From positions 1 through 52,192 of the forward strand of contig ONMA01000001.1 in assembly GCA_900318815.1 (NCBI GenBank): a DNA stretch of 52,192 bases. The letters run 5' to 3'. Made by a program: the position numbers and the translations under genes. The notes under the pieces are model-generated. The model was not told the DNA's origin. It made no database searches and worked only from the letters and a program-made list of their open reading frames with translations. This DNA is from an uncultured Prevotellaceae bacterium. GTDB taxonomy: Bacteria; Bacteroidota; Bacteroidia; Bacteroidales; Bacteroidaceae. Below are positions 17,639-25,943 of the stretch, piece by piece. Numbering within the stretch: the first letter of the stretch is position 1; every line of letters begins with the position of its first letter.

Positions 17639-18703
17639 TTACTTAACGTTGATGTCGATGGTTACTTTTGCCTGTTCGGGATCGTTGGTGATCATAAGGA
17701 TGCGGGGCGTCTGGCGGGCTTTCAGCAGTTCATCGCAGTCGGCCATCACCTTCAGCTTGGTTGACTCGCCGGGTTTCAGTTCGCGCTTGCCCAGGATGAG
17801 CTTCACGCCGCTGGTAAACATCTGTATCGACGAGATTTTGAGAAGGCTCTTGCCCACGTTCTGTATGATGATGGTCTCGGCCTTCTTCTGCTTACCGTCA
17901 ATCAGTCCGAGGTTAATGACATTGGCCGACAGCTGCATCTGCGGGGCCGTGTGCTTGGCTGTGCCCTTGAACTTCGACATGTCGGGGAGCAGCAGGACGG
18001 AGACGGGCAGTTCGCTATCGGCATTAATCTTGTCGCCCAGTTTGCCGGCCAAGTAGACCGAGGTCTGTGTGAGTCCATAGTCGTGTATACCCTCCGAGTT
18101 GAGGGTGAGTGTCAGTTGGCCGTGACGTCCCGACTCGAGGGTTTCGGGCTTGACCTCGGCTGTGAGGTAGTCGGGCAGGTGCTGGATGTTGGGTTGCACG
18201 CGGCCCCCCGTATTGTTCATGATGTTGATGACAACCTGCGGTCGTTCGCCCTTGTTGACATCGGTGAACTCGATGTGGTCGATGTCGGTGAGCAGTCCGC
18301 CCATGTTGTAGGGGTAGTTGCCAGAGTAGTCCTCGGCCTCGGCCACCACCACACCTTGCATCTTGATAAAGGTGGGGGTGTCGCTGTCGTCGGTATAGAT
18401 GGCCGCCTGCTTGATGTAATGTCCCAGGATATGAGCATCGTAGGTGAGTTTCAGGGTGAACTTCTCGCCGGGTGCAAGACTGCCCTTGGGCAGTTCGGCC
18501 TGCGTACATCCGCAGTCGGTTCTCACCTTGGTAATGGTGAGGGGGCGTGTAGCCTTGTTTCGTATTTCAAACTTGGCCGTGACGGGTATCATAAAGCCCG
18601 TGCGTCCGCAGTCTATCGTTTTCTTGTCTATGCCCATATCCTGTGCGCCGGCCGTATGGGCGGCCAGGCACAGCAGCATCGTGAGGAGTGTTTTGTTGTT
18701 CAT
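17639..18703 (-). CDS. Secreted DUF1573 protein
   Basis: A 354-residue exported protein. The signal peptide is clear (MNNKTLLTMLLCLAAHTAGA, then QDMG). The mature N-terminus is a DUF1573 Ig-like domain with FEIRNKATRPLTITKVRTDCGCTQ and PGEKFTLKLTYD; the CGC pair is a hallmark. Two further Ig-like segments follow (VVINIMNNTGGR... and TIIIQNVGKSLLKISSIQ... GESTKLKV), so it is likely three beta-sandwich modules in a periplasmic or surface protein. Its start overlaps the alpha-2-macroglobulin stop by 4 nt, implying coupled translation and perhaps a shared envelope role. The biochemical function of the family is unknown. Confidence 0.85.
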   Translation of the reverse strand: MNNKTLLTMLLCLAAHTAGAQDMGIDKKTIDCGRTGFMIPVTAKFEIRNKATRPLTITKVRTDCGCTQAELPKGSLAPGEKFTLKLTYDAHILGHYIKQAAIYTDDSDTPTFIKMQGVVVAEAEDYSGNYPYNMGGLLTDIDHIEFTDVNKGERPQVVINIMNNTGGRVQPNIQHLPDYLTAEVKPETLESGRHGQLTLTLNSEGIHDYGLTQTSVYLAGKLGDKINADSELPVSVLLLPDMSKFKGTAKHTAPQMQLSANVINLGLIDGKQKKAETIIIQNVGKSLLKISSIQMFTSGVKLILGKRELKPGESTKLKVMADCDELLKARQTPRILMITNDPEQAKVTIDINVK

Positions 18704-21700
18704 TCTTTTGCGGTGATAATGAGGGTTTGAGAGCCTGTTGTGGCGCGGTACTCGGGCGCGTAGGCACAGGAAGCTGTGCAGGTGCCGGTCTCGTACTGGC
18801 CTTCGCGGTCGATGTAGTATTCAGTCTCGATGACGTGCTTGCCCTTGGGCAGTATGTCGAAGAAATAGTTCGTGGCGTTGTCCTTCGGAGCGCAGTAGTA
18901 GCCGTTGGCCATTGACCATCGGCTATTGGCCAACGGGTGGTAGCCGCTCAGCTGATTGACAGGCTCCATGCAGGCAGCACGCTTGTCGATGACCTGAACG
19001 AAGTCGTAGTCGCGCTCGGCTGTAATGGTGATGCGCACCTTGATGCGGTCGCCGACTTGAAGTGAAAGCCCACCCAAGCCCTCCCGAAGGGAGGGATGTT
19101 TAGATAGATAATCAGAAGAGGAGAGTGGAGAGTGGAGAGAGGAAAGACTTTCCGTCGGAAGAATCTCGCGCTTCACGCTGATGCCGCTCTGCTGGTCCTT
19201 GATGTCGGCGGTGGGCTGCATGAACTGTGCATAGACGGCCCCCCAACTTGTGCCTTGCGATGTCTTCTTAACGGTGAAGGTTCGCTCGCCGTTATAGGTT
19301 TGTGCTGCCTTTACATAGCCCAGACCGGCCGTAGCCTTGCTGGTCTCCAAGGGCTTGTCGTCGATGGAGAAGAGAGGAGAGGGTTGTGTGGATAGTGGAG
19401 AGTGGAGAGAGGAGAGTGGAGAGAGGGCAGAATTGCTGATAGGAGAGGCAGAACTATTCTCTCTCCTCTCTCCACTCTCCTCTTTCCTCTCTCCACTCTC
19501 CTCTTTCCTCTCTTCATTCAAGAAAGCGTAGATGGCATTAACGCTGTTGATGGGTGTGTCCCAGGCCTGCGTGCGCTTCTGCTGGAGCAGCCAGCGTTGC
19601 ATTTCAGCGATGGTCTGCTTGTCGTCGGGCGAGAGCCGCTGAATGGCCTCGATGGCTGCCACCTGTGTGGGTATGCGATAGTCGCGCCAAGAGTAGGCGG
19701 CACGCGGGGTGTCGTAGTAGCGGCCCATCTCTTCCTTGTAGACAGTCCACTCCTTCAGACTCTTAATATAAGAAGGTGAATGGAGCACGATGGCCGATAT
19801 GGCTTTCTCGTAGATGGTCTGGTTCTTCAAGTCCTTCTTCAGCAGGTTCTTGAGGTAGGTCTGTGCCTGCTGCACCTTGGCGGGATGTGTGCGACCGTCG
19901 AGCGTGACGAGGTAGAGGTATTGCAGGGCCTTGAAGGTGGGGAAGGACTGTCGGATGCCCTTCTTCTCCTGCTTCTTCATCTCGTCCACGAGTTCTACGA
20001 TTTCCTTGTTCATGAACTTAAATGCCTTGTCGAGGTGCTGCTGGGTGGAGGTCGCCGGGTGTTGGGCGCCGGAGGTCATCTGGTTGAGTCGCACCAACAT
20101 CTCGCTTATCTCCACGGTGATATAGAACGAGCCGTTCATGCCTTCCCACCAGCTCCATGAGCCATCGTTTCGCTGTAGCTTAGTCAGCTGGTCAATGGCC
20201 GACTGCAATCGCTGCTGCATCAGGTTCTCGTCGAAGAAGTCGGCAAGCCGCTGCTTCTGCTCCGTCTCGCGGTCGGCATCCATCACCCACGGCGTTTCGT
20301 TGAGCATCAGGTCCTTCAGCTCTTGGTTCTTTTCAAGTGAAGAGTGAAGAGTGAAGAGTGAAGAATTTGCTTCCGCTTGTGTGCTTTCCCTTTTCCACAT
20401 CTCGAATACCTGCTTGGCTTGCGGATTCTGGTCAAGGAGATACTTGCCAATACTGTTGACATAGAGTGATGCAGCCTGGCTGATGGCGTTCTTGTCGCAG
20501 GGATTGCCGATGGAGGGCAACGCCTGCACCATGAGCCAAGCAGGATTGTTGGTGTACTCGATGGTGAGTTTCTGGGTGGTGGGCGATAGCCTCGTGGGGA
20601 AGAGAGCCGTCAAGTCGATGGTCTTGGTGCCTGGCTCGTGCTGCGTAAAGGGCACGGTGACGGTGACGCGCTCACGGTCGGGCAGGACGGGAAGATAATG
20701 CTGTTCGCCGTCGCTGAACGTCTCAGAGCTGACGCTCATCTTGCATATAAGCAGCGAGTAAGTCTCCAACTCCGATGCGTCGACGTGGAAGCTGACGGCC
20801 GATGTGCCGTTTGCCGGCAGCAGGCAGTTCGTCTGCTCCGAGTAAACAGTTTGATTGCTTTCAGGGTCGATGAGCTGTAGTCGTGCGGTGCCGCTCAGTT
20901 GGCCGTCGGTCATGTTGAAGATGCGGGCCGAGAGCGTAGCCTTGTCGCCGATGCGGATGAAGCGCGGCATGTTGGGCTGAATCATGACGTCCTTCTGGGC
21001 AACGGACTCGCCTTCGAGATAGCCGTGCATCATGTCCTTGGTGTGGGCAATGCCCATGAAGCGCCAGGTGGTGAGGCTTTCGGGCAGCGTGAACTTTAGG
21101 CTGATACGCCCTGTGCTGTCGGCCAATAGCTGCGGATAGAAGAAGGCAGTCTCCTGTAGGTTCTCGCGCATCTGCACCTCGGGTTCTTCCGCTTCCTTCT
21201 GCTTGATGTCCAGTCCGCCGATGCTATTGTCCGATGCCTCGTCGGCTTCGTCCATTGCTGCTGCGTCATATTTTGCTGCAACGGCTTTCTGAGAGCCCAT
21301 GCTTACCTCTCTCATCAGCATCGGAACCTCCTCGACCATCGCAAAGTTCTTGGCCCTTGACCTCGCACCGCGCACTCTTACACCATACGACCTGCCCAGC
21401 CAGGGGTAGGGGAAACAGTCGTTGTCGAAGTGGTTGAACAGCAGTTCCTCTACGTGGAGCCTGCCGTCTTGCTGATAACCGCTGCACCACGTCGGCCCCC
21501 AATCGCCGTAGGTCCAGCGCAGCGAGGCCATAGGCAGCCAGATGGCTGGCTGTAGCTGCCAGTTATGGGCCACAATCTGGTCAAGACTCTTGTCGTAGAG
21601 CGTGGCAATGAGGTGGGTGCCAGAGGCCGGTTGCTGGGCGTTGGGCGATTCAATCTTCAGGGTCCACTCTTCCTGCTGCCCGGGTGTGAGGCGGTCGCGG

Positions 21701-24486
21701 AAGGTTTCCCACTTCATGGTCAGGGTCTTCTCGGGCAGCGGACGCTGAATCTGCACGTTGTGGACGTAGGTCTTGCCGTCGCGCACCCAGGCAAAGCTGA
21801 GGGTGAGTCCGTTGCCGTATTCGGGCTGATAGATCAGTTTGCGGTTGATGAGTTCATTCGAACGGTCGACGGCTCCCTGCTCGATGATGTCGGAGCCAGC
21901 CACCAGCGTGTAGACGATATGCACATCGCTCGACGAACCCACCTGCAGAGTGACGGGCTTGCCGTCGTTGGGGAACTGCCGGGCTGAGACATAGAACCAG
22001 TCGTCGGTATCGGTGGCGGGTCGCTTGTCGTCGAGCGAGAACACCACGAACTCCTGTTCGACCTTCTTGTCCTCGTATTCTGCCTTGATTACATGACGGC
22101 CGCTCTTCAGCTTGGGCAGGTCTACGGGCATGTTGGATGGTGCCGAAAGCCACTTCCCGCCGTCTATCTGATAGCGGATGGTGACGTTCTGGTCGTTGCC
22201 TGCTGCATTCAGCATGTGCAGTTTCATCTGGGGCATGTCCTCGGCCAGTACCTTCTCGGGCAGGTCTACGGCAAGCACGCCGTCGCGGTTGCCTAAGGGC
22301 AGCGATAACTGCCCTTGGTGGGTCTCGCCCGCCAAGTCGGTTACGTCGGCTTCGACCACGAAGTTATAGAACTGCGGATGCAGGCTCTGGGGCAGCACCA
22401 TGGGCATCAGCACCTCGAAGGTGCCGTCGTCGTCGGTCGTTGCCTCGCCCTTGTACACCTCCTCGCTCTGCTGGCCGTTGCCAAAGTAGCCTCCCTGCCA
22501 GTAGCGGCTATAGGAAATCCACCAGAAAGCCATGCGTCGCTCCACGGTATATCTCACGTGGGCTCCCTGCACCGGCACGCCGCTATAGGTGCGGGCGGTG
22601 GCTCGGACGGTAAGCGTGTCGCCGTCCTTGTAGCTCTGCTCCACCTTCGGGAACTCCACCTGGAACGTCGGACGCTTGTATTCCTCTACGCGGAAGGACT
22701 GCGACTGGTTGTTGACGGATACTGAGAAATGGCCCGTCAGCCCTGAAGAGGGCAGGGTGAAGTCGGTGCTTACGCAGCCCAGCTCGTCGGTAGTGAGCTG
22801 TTTCTCGGCAATGGTCTTGTGGTTGGCATCGCGCAGCAACGCCGTCACCTTCTTACCGGCTATGGCTTCATGCTCAAAGCCTTTGCGGGTCTCGTAGCAG
22901 ATGGCGGCCACATGGACGGTCTGTCCCGGTCGGTAGATGGCCCGGTCGGTAAAGATGGCCGTCTGGCTCGTGGTGCGCTGGTTTCCGTAGTAGTTGAAGT
23001 TGCCATAGGCATTCATTTCCGGGCAGGCACGGTCGGTGGCCGTTGTGGCATAGATGGTGTTGGGACGCTCCTGGTTAGTGCATGTATAGACGGCCTCGCC
23101 CTGGCCGTTGGTGGTCAGCGTGGCCAGCACCTTGTCCTTGTCGTAGCCGTTCCGCCGCATCAGCTTTAGCTTCGCTCCTGCAACAGGCTTGCCCGTCGTG
23201 GCGTTGACGGCCACTAAGCGCAACTGGTTGTCGTGGTTGTGGGGCAGGGCCTGAAGGAGTACACGCACGTCGCTAATGAAGAAGAGCGAGCGCGATACCT
23301 CCGTTTTCGGCACACTTTCCACCTCCATCAGGTAGACGCCCACGGGCAGCTCACGCAGCTGAAGCGTGTCGTTGTAAAGTTCGAAGTCCTGCTTGCCGCT
23401 GTAGGTGCGCATCATCGAGCGTTCGGGCAGGGGCGTCAGCATCGGCTTCAGCTTCTTGTAGTCGTCCTGGTCGTTGGGGTCTAATTCGATGTCGCCGTCG
23501 GCCTTCACCTTATATATATTCACGTGGAGCAGTTTGATGCCGCGAAGATTGTCTAAGCGAATCTCCTGCCGACGATTCGGAATCCACACCCGATGCTCCA
23601 GCGTGGCTTGAAACTGCTGGGCGGTCAGGTCGCGACGGGCATTGCGCAACACGTTCATGCGCTGCCAGGAACCCCATCGGCTGAGGGCCTCGTCGATATA
23701 GGCCACCTTCTGTTCGGCCGTCGCGTCGGTCTGGTTGCTCATCATCTCGTAGCGGCTGATGGCCACCTCGCCACACTCCGGCATGTCGGCGTAGGCTTGG
23801 ATGAGCGAGTCGAGTCTTCGGATATGGTCGCAGTCCTTCAGCGGCATCGACCCCTCCGGCTCCTCCTGCACCAGCAGATACAGTCCGCTAAGCAGCTGGG
23901 CACGACGGTTCGGCGTGGTCAGGTAGTAGTCGTGCATGAGCTTGAACTGGCCCGTCTCATGGCCAATAAGACTCAGAAGGTCGTCGCCATAGAGCTGGCT
24001 GTCGGCCTCTTTCACCACGAGCGGCTTATAGCCGTCGACCTTCACGGCGGCCAATTCGGCTGGATGCGATAGGGCTTTGAGGAAATAGTTGTCGGAGATG
24101 CTGCGCCAGTCGTCGTCGAGCTGGGTGTTGTTGCGGTAGATTTTGCCTAAGACGGCGTAGTAGACGGCCTGCAGGTGTACGTCCTGCGTTGCCTCTGCCT
24201 GCTGCTGCAACCGCTCCACGGCGGGCTGCAATGAGTCGGGACTTACCGTTGCGGCACTTCGCGTCAGGCCGAGTTCTGCCTTCAGCAACTGCCCGTAGGC
24301 TTTCTCTTGTCTGGCTTTCTGCACAATCTGGCGCAGTACTTGTTGTTCGGTCTGCGGCAGATCCTTGTTCTGTGCGTCCTTCACTTGCCGCCACAGGGCA
24401 TTGTAGGTTTGTCCAAACAGTAGGCTCATGGGCATCATCAATATGATTATAATCAAAAAAACGGTTCTCTTCATACGTTTGTTCAT
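18700..24486 (-). CDS. Bacterial alpha-2-macroglobulin family protein
   Basis: A 1928-residue secreted protein. The N-terminal signal/anchor is VFLIIIILMMPMSLLFG. A helical region follows, then the MG2-type domain (IFTDRAIYRPGQTVHVAAI near 515), the A2M core (FFYPQLLADSTGRISLKFTL near 1130, then SLTTWRFMGIAHTKDM) and the complement-like helical domain (QRNDGSWSWWEGMNGSFY). Family knowledge: these proteins trap proteases in the periplasm or at the outer membrane. The usual thioester CxEQ is absent; the equivalent place near 1330 reads GNPCDKNAISQ, so trapping would not be covalent. Residues around 1660-1700 are a low-complexity Glu/Arg/Ser and Ser/Pro/Leu insert, and others lie near 1375 and 1790; their DNA is repeat sequence. 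It is first in an operon with DUF1573, meaB and ispH. An alternative start is Met5. Confidence 0.88.
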   Translation of the reverse strand: MNKRMKRTVFLIIIILMMPMSLLFGQTYNALWRQVKDAQNKDLPQTEQQVLRQIVQKARQEKAYGQLLKAELGLTRSAATVSPDSLQPAVERLQQQAEATQDVHLQAVYYAVLGKIYRNNTQLDDDWRSISDNYFLKALSHPAELAAVKVDGYKPLVVKEADSQLYGDDLLSLIGHETGQFKLMHDYYLTTPNRRAQLLSGLYLLVQEEPEGSMPLKDCDHIRRLDSLIQAYADMPECGEVAISRYEMMSNQTDATAEQKVAYIDEALSRWGSWQRMNVLRNARRDLTAQQFQATLEHRVWIPNRRQEIRLDNLRGIKLLHVNIYKVKADGDIELDPNDQDDYKKLKPMLTPLPERSMMRTYSGKQDFELYNDTLQLRELPVGVYLMEVESVPKTEVSRSLFFISDVRVLLQALPHNHDNQLRLVAVNATTGKPVAGAKLKLMRRNGYDKDKVLATLTTNGQGEAVYTCTNQERPNTIYATTATDRACPEMNAYGNFNYYGNQRTTSQTAIFTDRAIYRPGQTVHVAAICYETRKGFEHEAIAGKKVTALLRDANHKTIAEKQLTTDELGCVSTDFTLPSSGLTGHFSVSVNNQSQSFRVEEYKRPTFQVEFPKVEQSYKDGDTLTVRATARTYSGVPVQGAHVRYTVERRMAFWWISYSRYWQGGYFGNGQQSEEVYKGEATTDDDGTFEVLMPMVLPQSLHPQFYNFVVEADVTDLAGETHQGQLSLPLGNRDGVLAVDLPEKVLAEDMPQMKLHMLNAAGNDQNVTIRYQIDGGKWLSAPSNMPVDLPKLKSGRHVIKAEYEDKKVEQEFVVFSLDDKRPATDTDDWFYVSARQFPNDGKPVTLQVGSSSDVHIVYTLVAGSDIIEQGAVDRSNELINRKLIYQPEYGNGLTLSFAWVRDGKTYVHNVQIQRPLPEKTLTMKWETFRDRLTPGQQEEWTLKIESPNAQQPASGTHLIATLYDKSLDQIVAHNWQLQPAIWLPMASLRWTYGDWGPTWCSGYQQDGRLHVEELLFNHFDNDCFPYPWLGRSYGVRVRGARSRAKNFAMVEEVPMLMREVSMGSQKAVAAKYDAAAMDEADEASDNSIGGLDIKQKEAEEPEVQMRENLQETAFFYPQLLADSTGRISLKFTLPESLTTWRFMGIAHTKDMMHGYLEGESVAQKDVMIQPNMPRFIRIGDKATLSARIFNMTDGQLSGTARLQLIDPESNQTVYSEQTNCLLPANGTSAVSFHVDASELETYSLLICKMSVSSETFSDGEQHYLPVLPDRERVTVTVPFTQHEPGTKTIDLTALFPTRLSPTTQKLTIEYTNNPAWLMVQALPSIGNPCDKNAISQAASLYVNSIGKYLLDQNPQAKQVFEMWKRESTQAEANSSLFTLHSSLEKNQELKDLMLNETPWVMDADRETEQKQRLADFFDENLMQQRLQSAIDQLTKLQRNDGSWSWWEGMNGSFYITVEISEMLVRLNQMTSGAQHPATSTQQHLDKAFKFMNKEIVELVDEMKKQEKKGIRQSFPTFKALQYLYLVTLDGRTHPAKVQQAQTYLKNLLKKDLKNQTIYEKAISAIVLHSPSYIKSLKEWTVYKEEMGRYYDTPRAAYSWRDYRIPTQVAAIEAIQRLSPDDKQTIAEMQRWLLQQKRTQAWDTPINSVNAIYAFLNEERKEESGERKEESGERRENSSASPISNSALSPLSSLHSPLSTQPSPLFSIDDKPLETSKATAGLGYVKAAQTYNGERTFTVKKTSQGTSWGAVYAQFMQPTADIKDQQSGISVKREILPTESLSSLHSPLSSSDYLSKHPSLREGLGGLSLQVGDRIKVRITITAERDYDFVQVIDKRAACMEPVNQLSGYHPLANSRWSMANGYYCAPKDNATNYFFDILPKGKHVIETEYYIDREGQYETGTCTASCAYAPEYRATTGSQTLIITAKE
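19067..19095. repeat. Palindromic repeat copy inside the alpha-2-macroglobulin gene
   Basis: A GC-rich stem (CCCTCCC GAA GGGAGGG) with a CCCACCCAAG flank lies in frame and encodes SLREGLGGL. It resembles one arm of the paired GC-rich repeats at 34561, 37816, 38219 and 49316. A GA-rich stretch (19117-19145) adjoins it. Confidence 0.6.
19391..19513. repeat. Paired GGAGAGT inverted repeat inside the alpha-2-macroglobulin gene
   Basis: A purine-rich arm built of (GGAGAGT)n units (19391-19426), a 31-bp unique spacer, and a pyrimidine-rich arm of complementary units (19458-19513). It is in frame and encodes the low-complexity segment with EERKEESGERKEESGER at one side and SPLSSLHSPLST at the other. 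It shares the arm-spacer-arm layout of the GC-rich elements though the sequence differs. Confidence 0.7.
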
Positions 24487-24503
24487 TATGAAAACATGTT
24501 GTG

Positions 24504-24511
24504 CAAAGATA
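24504..24511 (-). promoter_or_regulatory. -7 box of the alpha-2-macroglobulin operon
   Basis: TATCTTTG on the minus strand matches TAnnTTTG and lies 17 nt before the ATG at 24486, so the leader would be very short. Confidence 0.5.
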
Positions 24512-24692
24512 CGTTTTTTTCTTCGATGTGCCTAATATCATAATAACATTTAACGGAATTTCAGTGGTTTCAACGATTAACCGATGCTCCATTAACGGCA
24601 TTTCGCATTTTCATTCAGTAGCCGAAGCGGGCAAAAGAAGGGTAGGGCGATGGAGTGTCGACCGTAGATACTACTGGTTTAGAAGAAAGAAA

Positions 24693-24721
24693 CCATCGGT
24701 ATCTACGGTAGATACCGATGG
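24693..24721. repeat. Perfect 14-bp-arm palindrome
   Basis: The arms 24693-24706 and 24708-24721 are exact reverse complements with one base between them (CCATCGGTATCTAC then GTAGATACCGATGG). A partial copy, ACCGTAGATACTACTGG, lies just before it at 24661-24677. It sits between the downstream end of the DUF6078-like gene (minus, stop at 24749) and the start of the alpha-2-macroglobulin operon, so it could be a terminator for the former or a protein-binding site; no T-run follows. The rest of 24512-24748 has no gene I can see. Confidence 0.6.
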
Positions 24722-24748
24722 AATATTGGGCAAAAAGCACGTTAAAGC

Positions 24749-25186
24749 TTAAATCCGGGGGAACTCATAGACCTCTTCGAAGTCGTCGAAGAAAGGGCCT
24801 TTCGTGTAGCCGTACTGGGCAAAGAGGTCTGTGATCCATTGCTGCTGGGCGGGCGAGAGAAGTCGCTCGCCGCGCATATAGGCATAATAATAGCGCTTGT
24901 TCTGCAGGTGCTCGGTCATCGTCTTGCGCAAAGGCGTGTAGTCGTTCTTCAGCACCTGGTCGTAGATATGGGTGAAGCCTTTGGCATAGCGTGCTGTCGC
25001 GATAGGAGTAAAGTGTGGGCAGGCACCGCCTACAAGGGCTTTGGGGGTGACGCAACGCGACACGGTGAAGTCGTTGGGAGCCAGCACGCCAGCCCTGTAG
25101 CGCAGGCAACGGCCCTGGCGCAGGCATTCTCCGTTGAAGCAGAGTGCCCATCCGTCGGGCACATCCGAAAATCTCAGTTCTTTCAT
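24749..25186 (-). CDS. DUF6078-like cysteine-containing protein
   Basis: A 145-residue soluble protein. It has four or five cysteines in the first 60 residues (ALCFNGECLRQGRCLRYRAG then SRCVTPKALVGGACPHF), suggesting a metal-binding site, and a helical C-terminus (KRYYYAYMRGERLLSPAQQQWI). From memory it matches the small Bacteroidales family DUF6078, of unknown function; I cannot verify this here. Its own promoter is likely, since TACCTTTG (minus strand, 25215-25208) lies 21 nt before the ATG. It is transcribed alone, between the LolA-like gene and the alpha-2-macroglobulin operon. Confidence 0.7.
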   Translation of the reverse strand: MKELRFSDVPDGWALCFNGECLRQGRCLRYRAGVLAPNDFTVSRCVTPKALVGGACPHFTPIATARYAKGFTHIYDQVLKNDYTPLRKTMTEHLQNKRYYYAYMRGERLLSPAQQQWITDLFAQYGYTKGPFFDDFEEVYEFPRI

Positions 25187-25207
25187 TGGCTTTTAGTTTT
25201 CAGCGTG

Positions 25208-25215
25208 CAAAGGTA
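25208..25215 (-). promoter_or_regulatory. -7 box of the DUF6078-like gene
   Basis: TACCTTTG on the minus strand, followed by GC as in most promoters of this window, 21 nt before the ATG. Confidence 0.5.
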
Positions 25216-25292
25216 AATAAAATAGCTGACAAATCGAATGGTCAACGCGGTTTTTTTATCTTTATTTGGTAAAAAAGGCTCTTCGCGTGCGT

Positions 25293-25916
25293 CTATCGCT
25301 CGTCCACTATCTTGTAGTCGGGATATTTCTCGCGAGGGAAAATGAAGAGCTTGTCGTCGATGCCGCCTGCCTTGAAGTTGCTGAAGTAGATGTGGGCCCA
25401 GAAGAACGCCACCTTGATGCTGAGCTTCTTGGGCTTGAACGACCCGCGTTCCAGCAGTGCCTCGATGTGCTTCATGCTGCCCTTCACGCCGGGCTTGGCC
25501 TTGAGGGTGATGAGCAGGCCGTCGTCGCGCGAGTCAATGTGGTAGTTGAAGTCGTCGGGATTGAACTTGAACTTCTGCAGGAGCTTGTCTTTCTTGTTCA
25601 CCTTCGGGTCGTGAATCTCCACGATGCCCTTGCCCTTCTTTAGGATATACTTGATGTCGCCGTTGTCCCAGATGATGCTCTTCAGCGTGGTCGACTTGCT
25701 TTTGTTGCCTTTGTACCAGCCGGAGCCTTCGCTGCTGTAGATTTTCAGGATGCTGATCTTGTAGTCGAACGAGGCTCCCTCGGGGCCATAGATCATGTCG
25801 TAGGCCCGCTGGAACACCCGCCGCGCCTGCTTGGCATTGGGTGATTCCTGCTGGGCCGAGACCGTGTGACTACACAGGGAAAACAATATCATTACTAAAG
25901 ATACATACCATTTCAT
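25293..25916 (-). CDS. LolA-like outer-membrane lipoprotein-sorting protein
   Basis: A 207-residue exported protein with signal peptide MKWYVSLVMILFSLCSHTVSA, then QQESPNAKQA. The mature part has the alternating strand pattern of LolA-like half-barrels (DYKISILKIYSSEGSGWYKGNK, IIWDNGDIKYILKKGKGIVEIHDPK, FHYH..DGLLITLKAKP-like strands). Known relatives in Bacteroidales are annotated as LolA-like putative outer-membrane lipoprotein chaperones. It lies 27 nt after the stop of the large beta-barrel gene and is probably co-transcribed, so it may help assemble that receptor or carry its lipid/lipoprotein partner (inference). Confidence 0.75.
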   Translation of the reverse strand: MKWYVSLVMILFSLCSHTVSAQQESPNAKQARRVFQRAYDMIYGPEGASFDYKISILKIYSSEGSGWYKGNKSKSTTLKSIIWDNGDIKYILKKGKGIVEIHDPKVNKKDKLLQKFKFNPDDFNYHIDSRDDGLLITLKAKPGVKGSMKHIEALLERGSFKPKKLSIKVAFFWAHIYFSNFKAGGIDDKLFIFPREKYPDYKIVDER

Positions 25917-25943
25917 AGTGAGGGTAGGATTAATCTTCTCGCG

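Noticed and set aside
19391-19513. Functional coiled coil in the alpha-2-macroglobulin protein (EERKEESGER segment)
   Set aside because: The DNA is a repeat with a complementary second arm, so the peptide is better explained by insertion.
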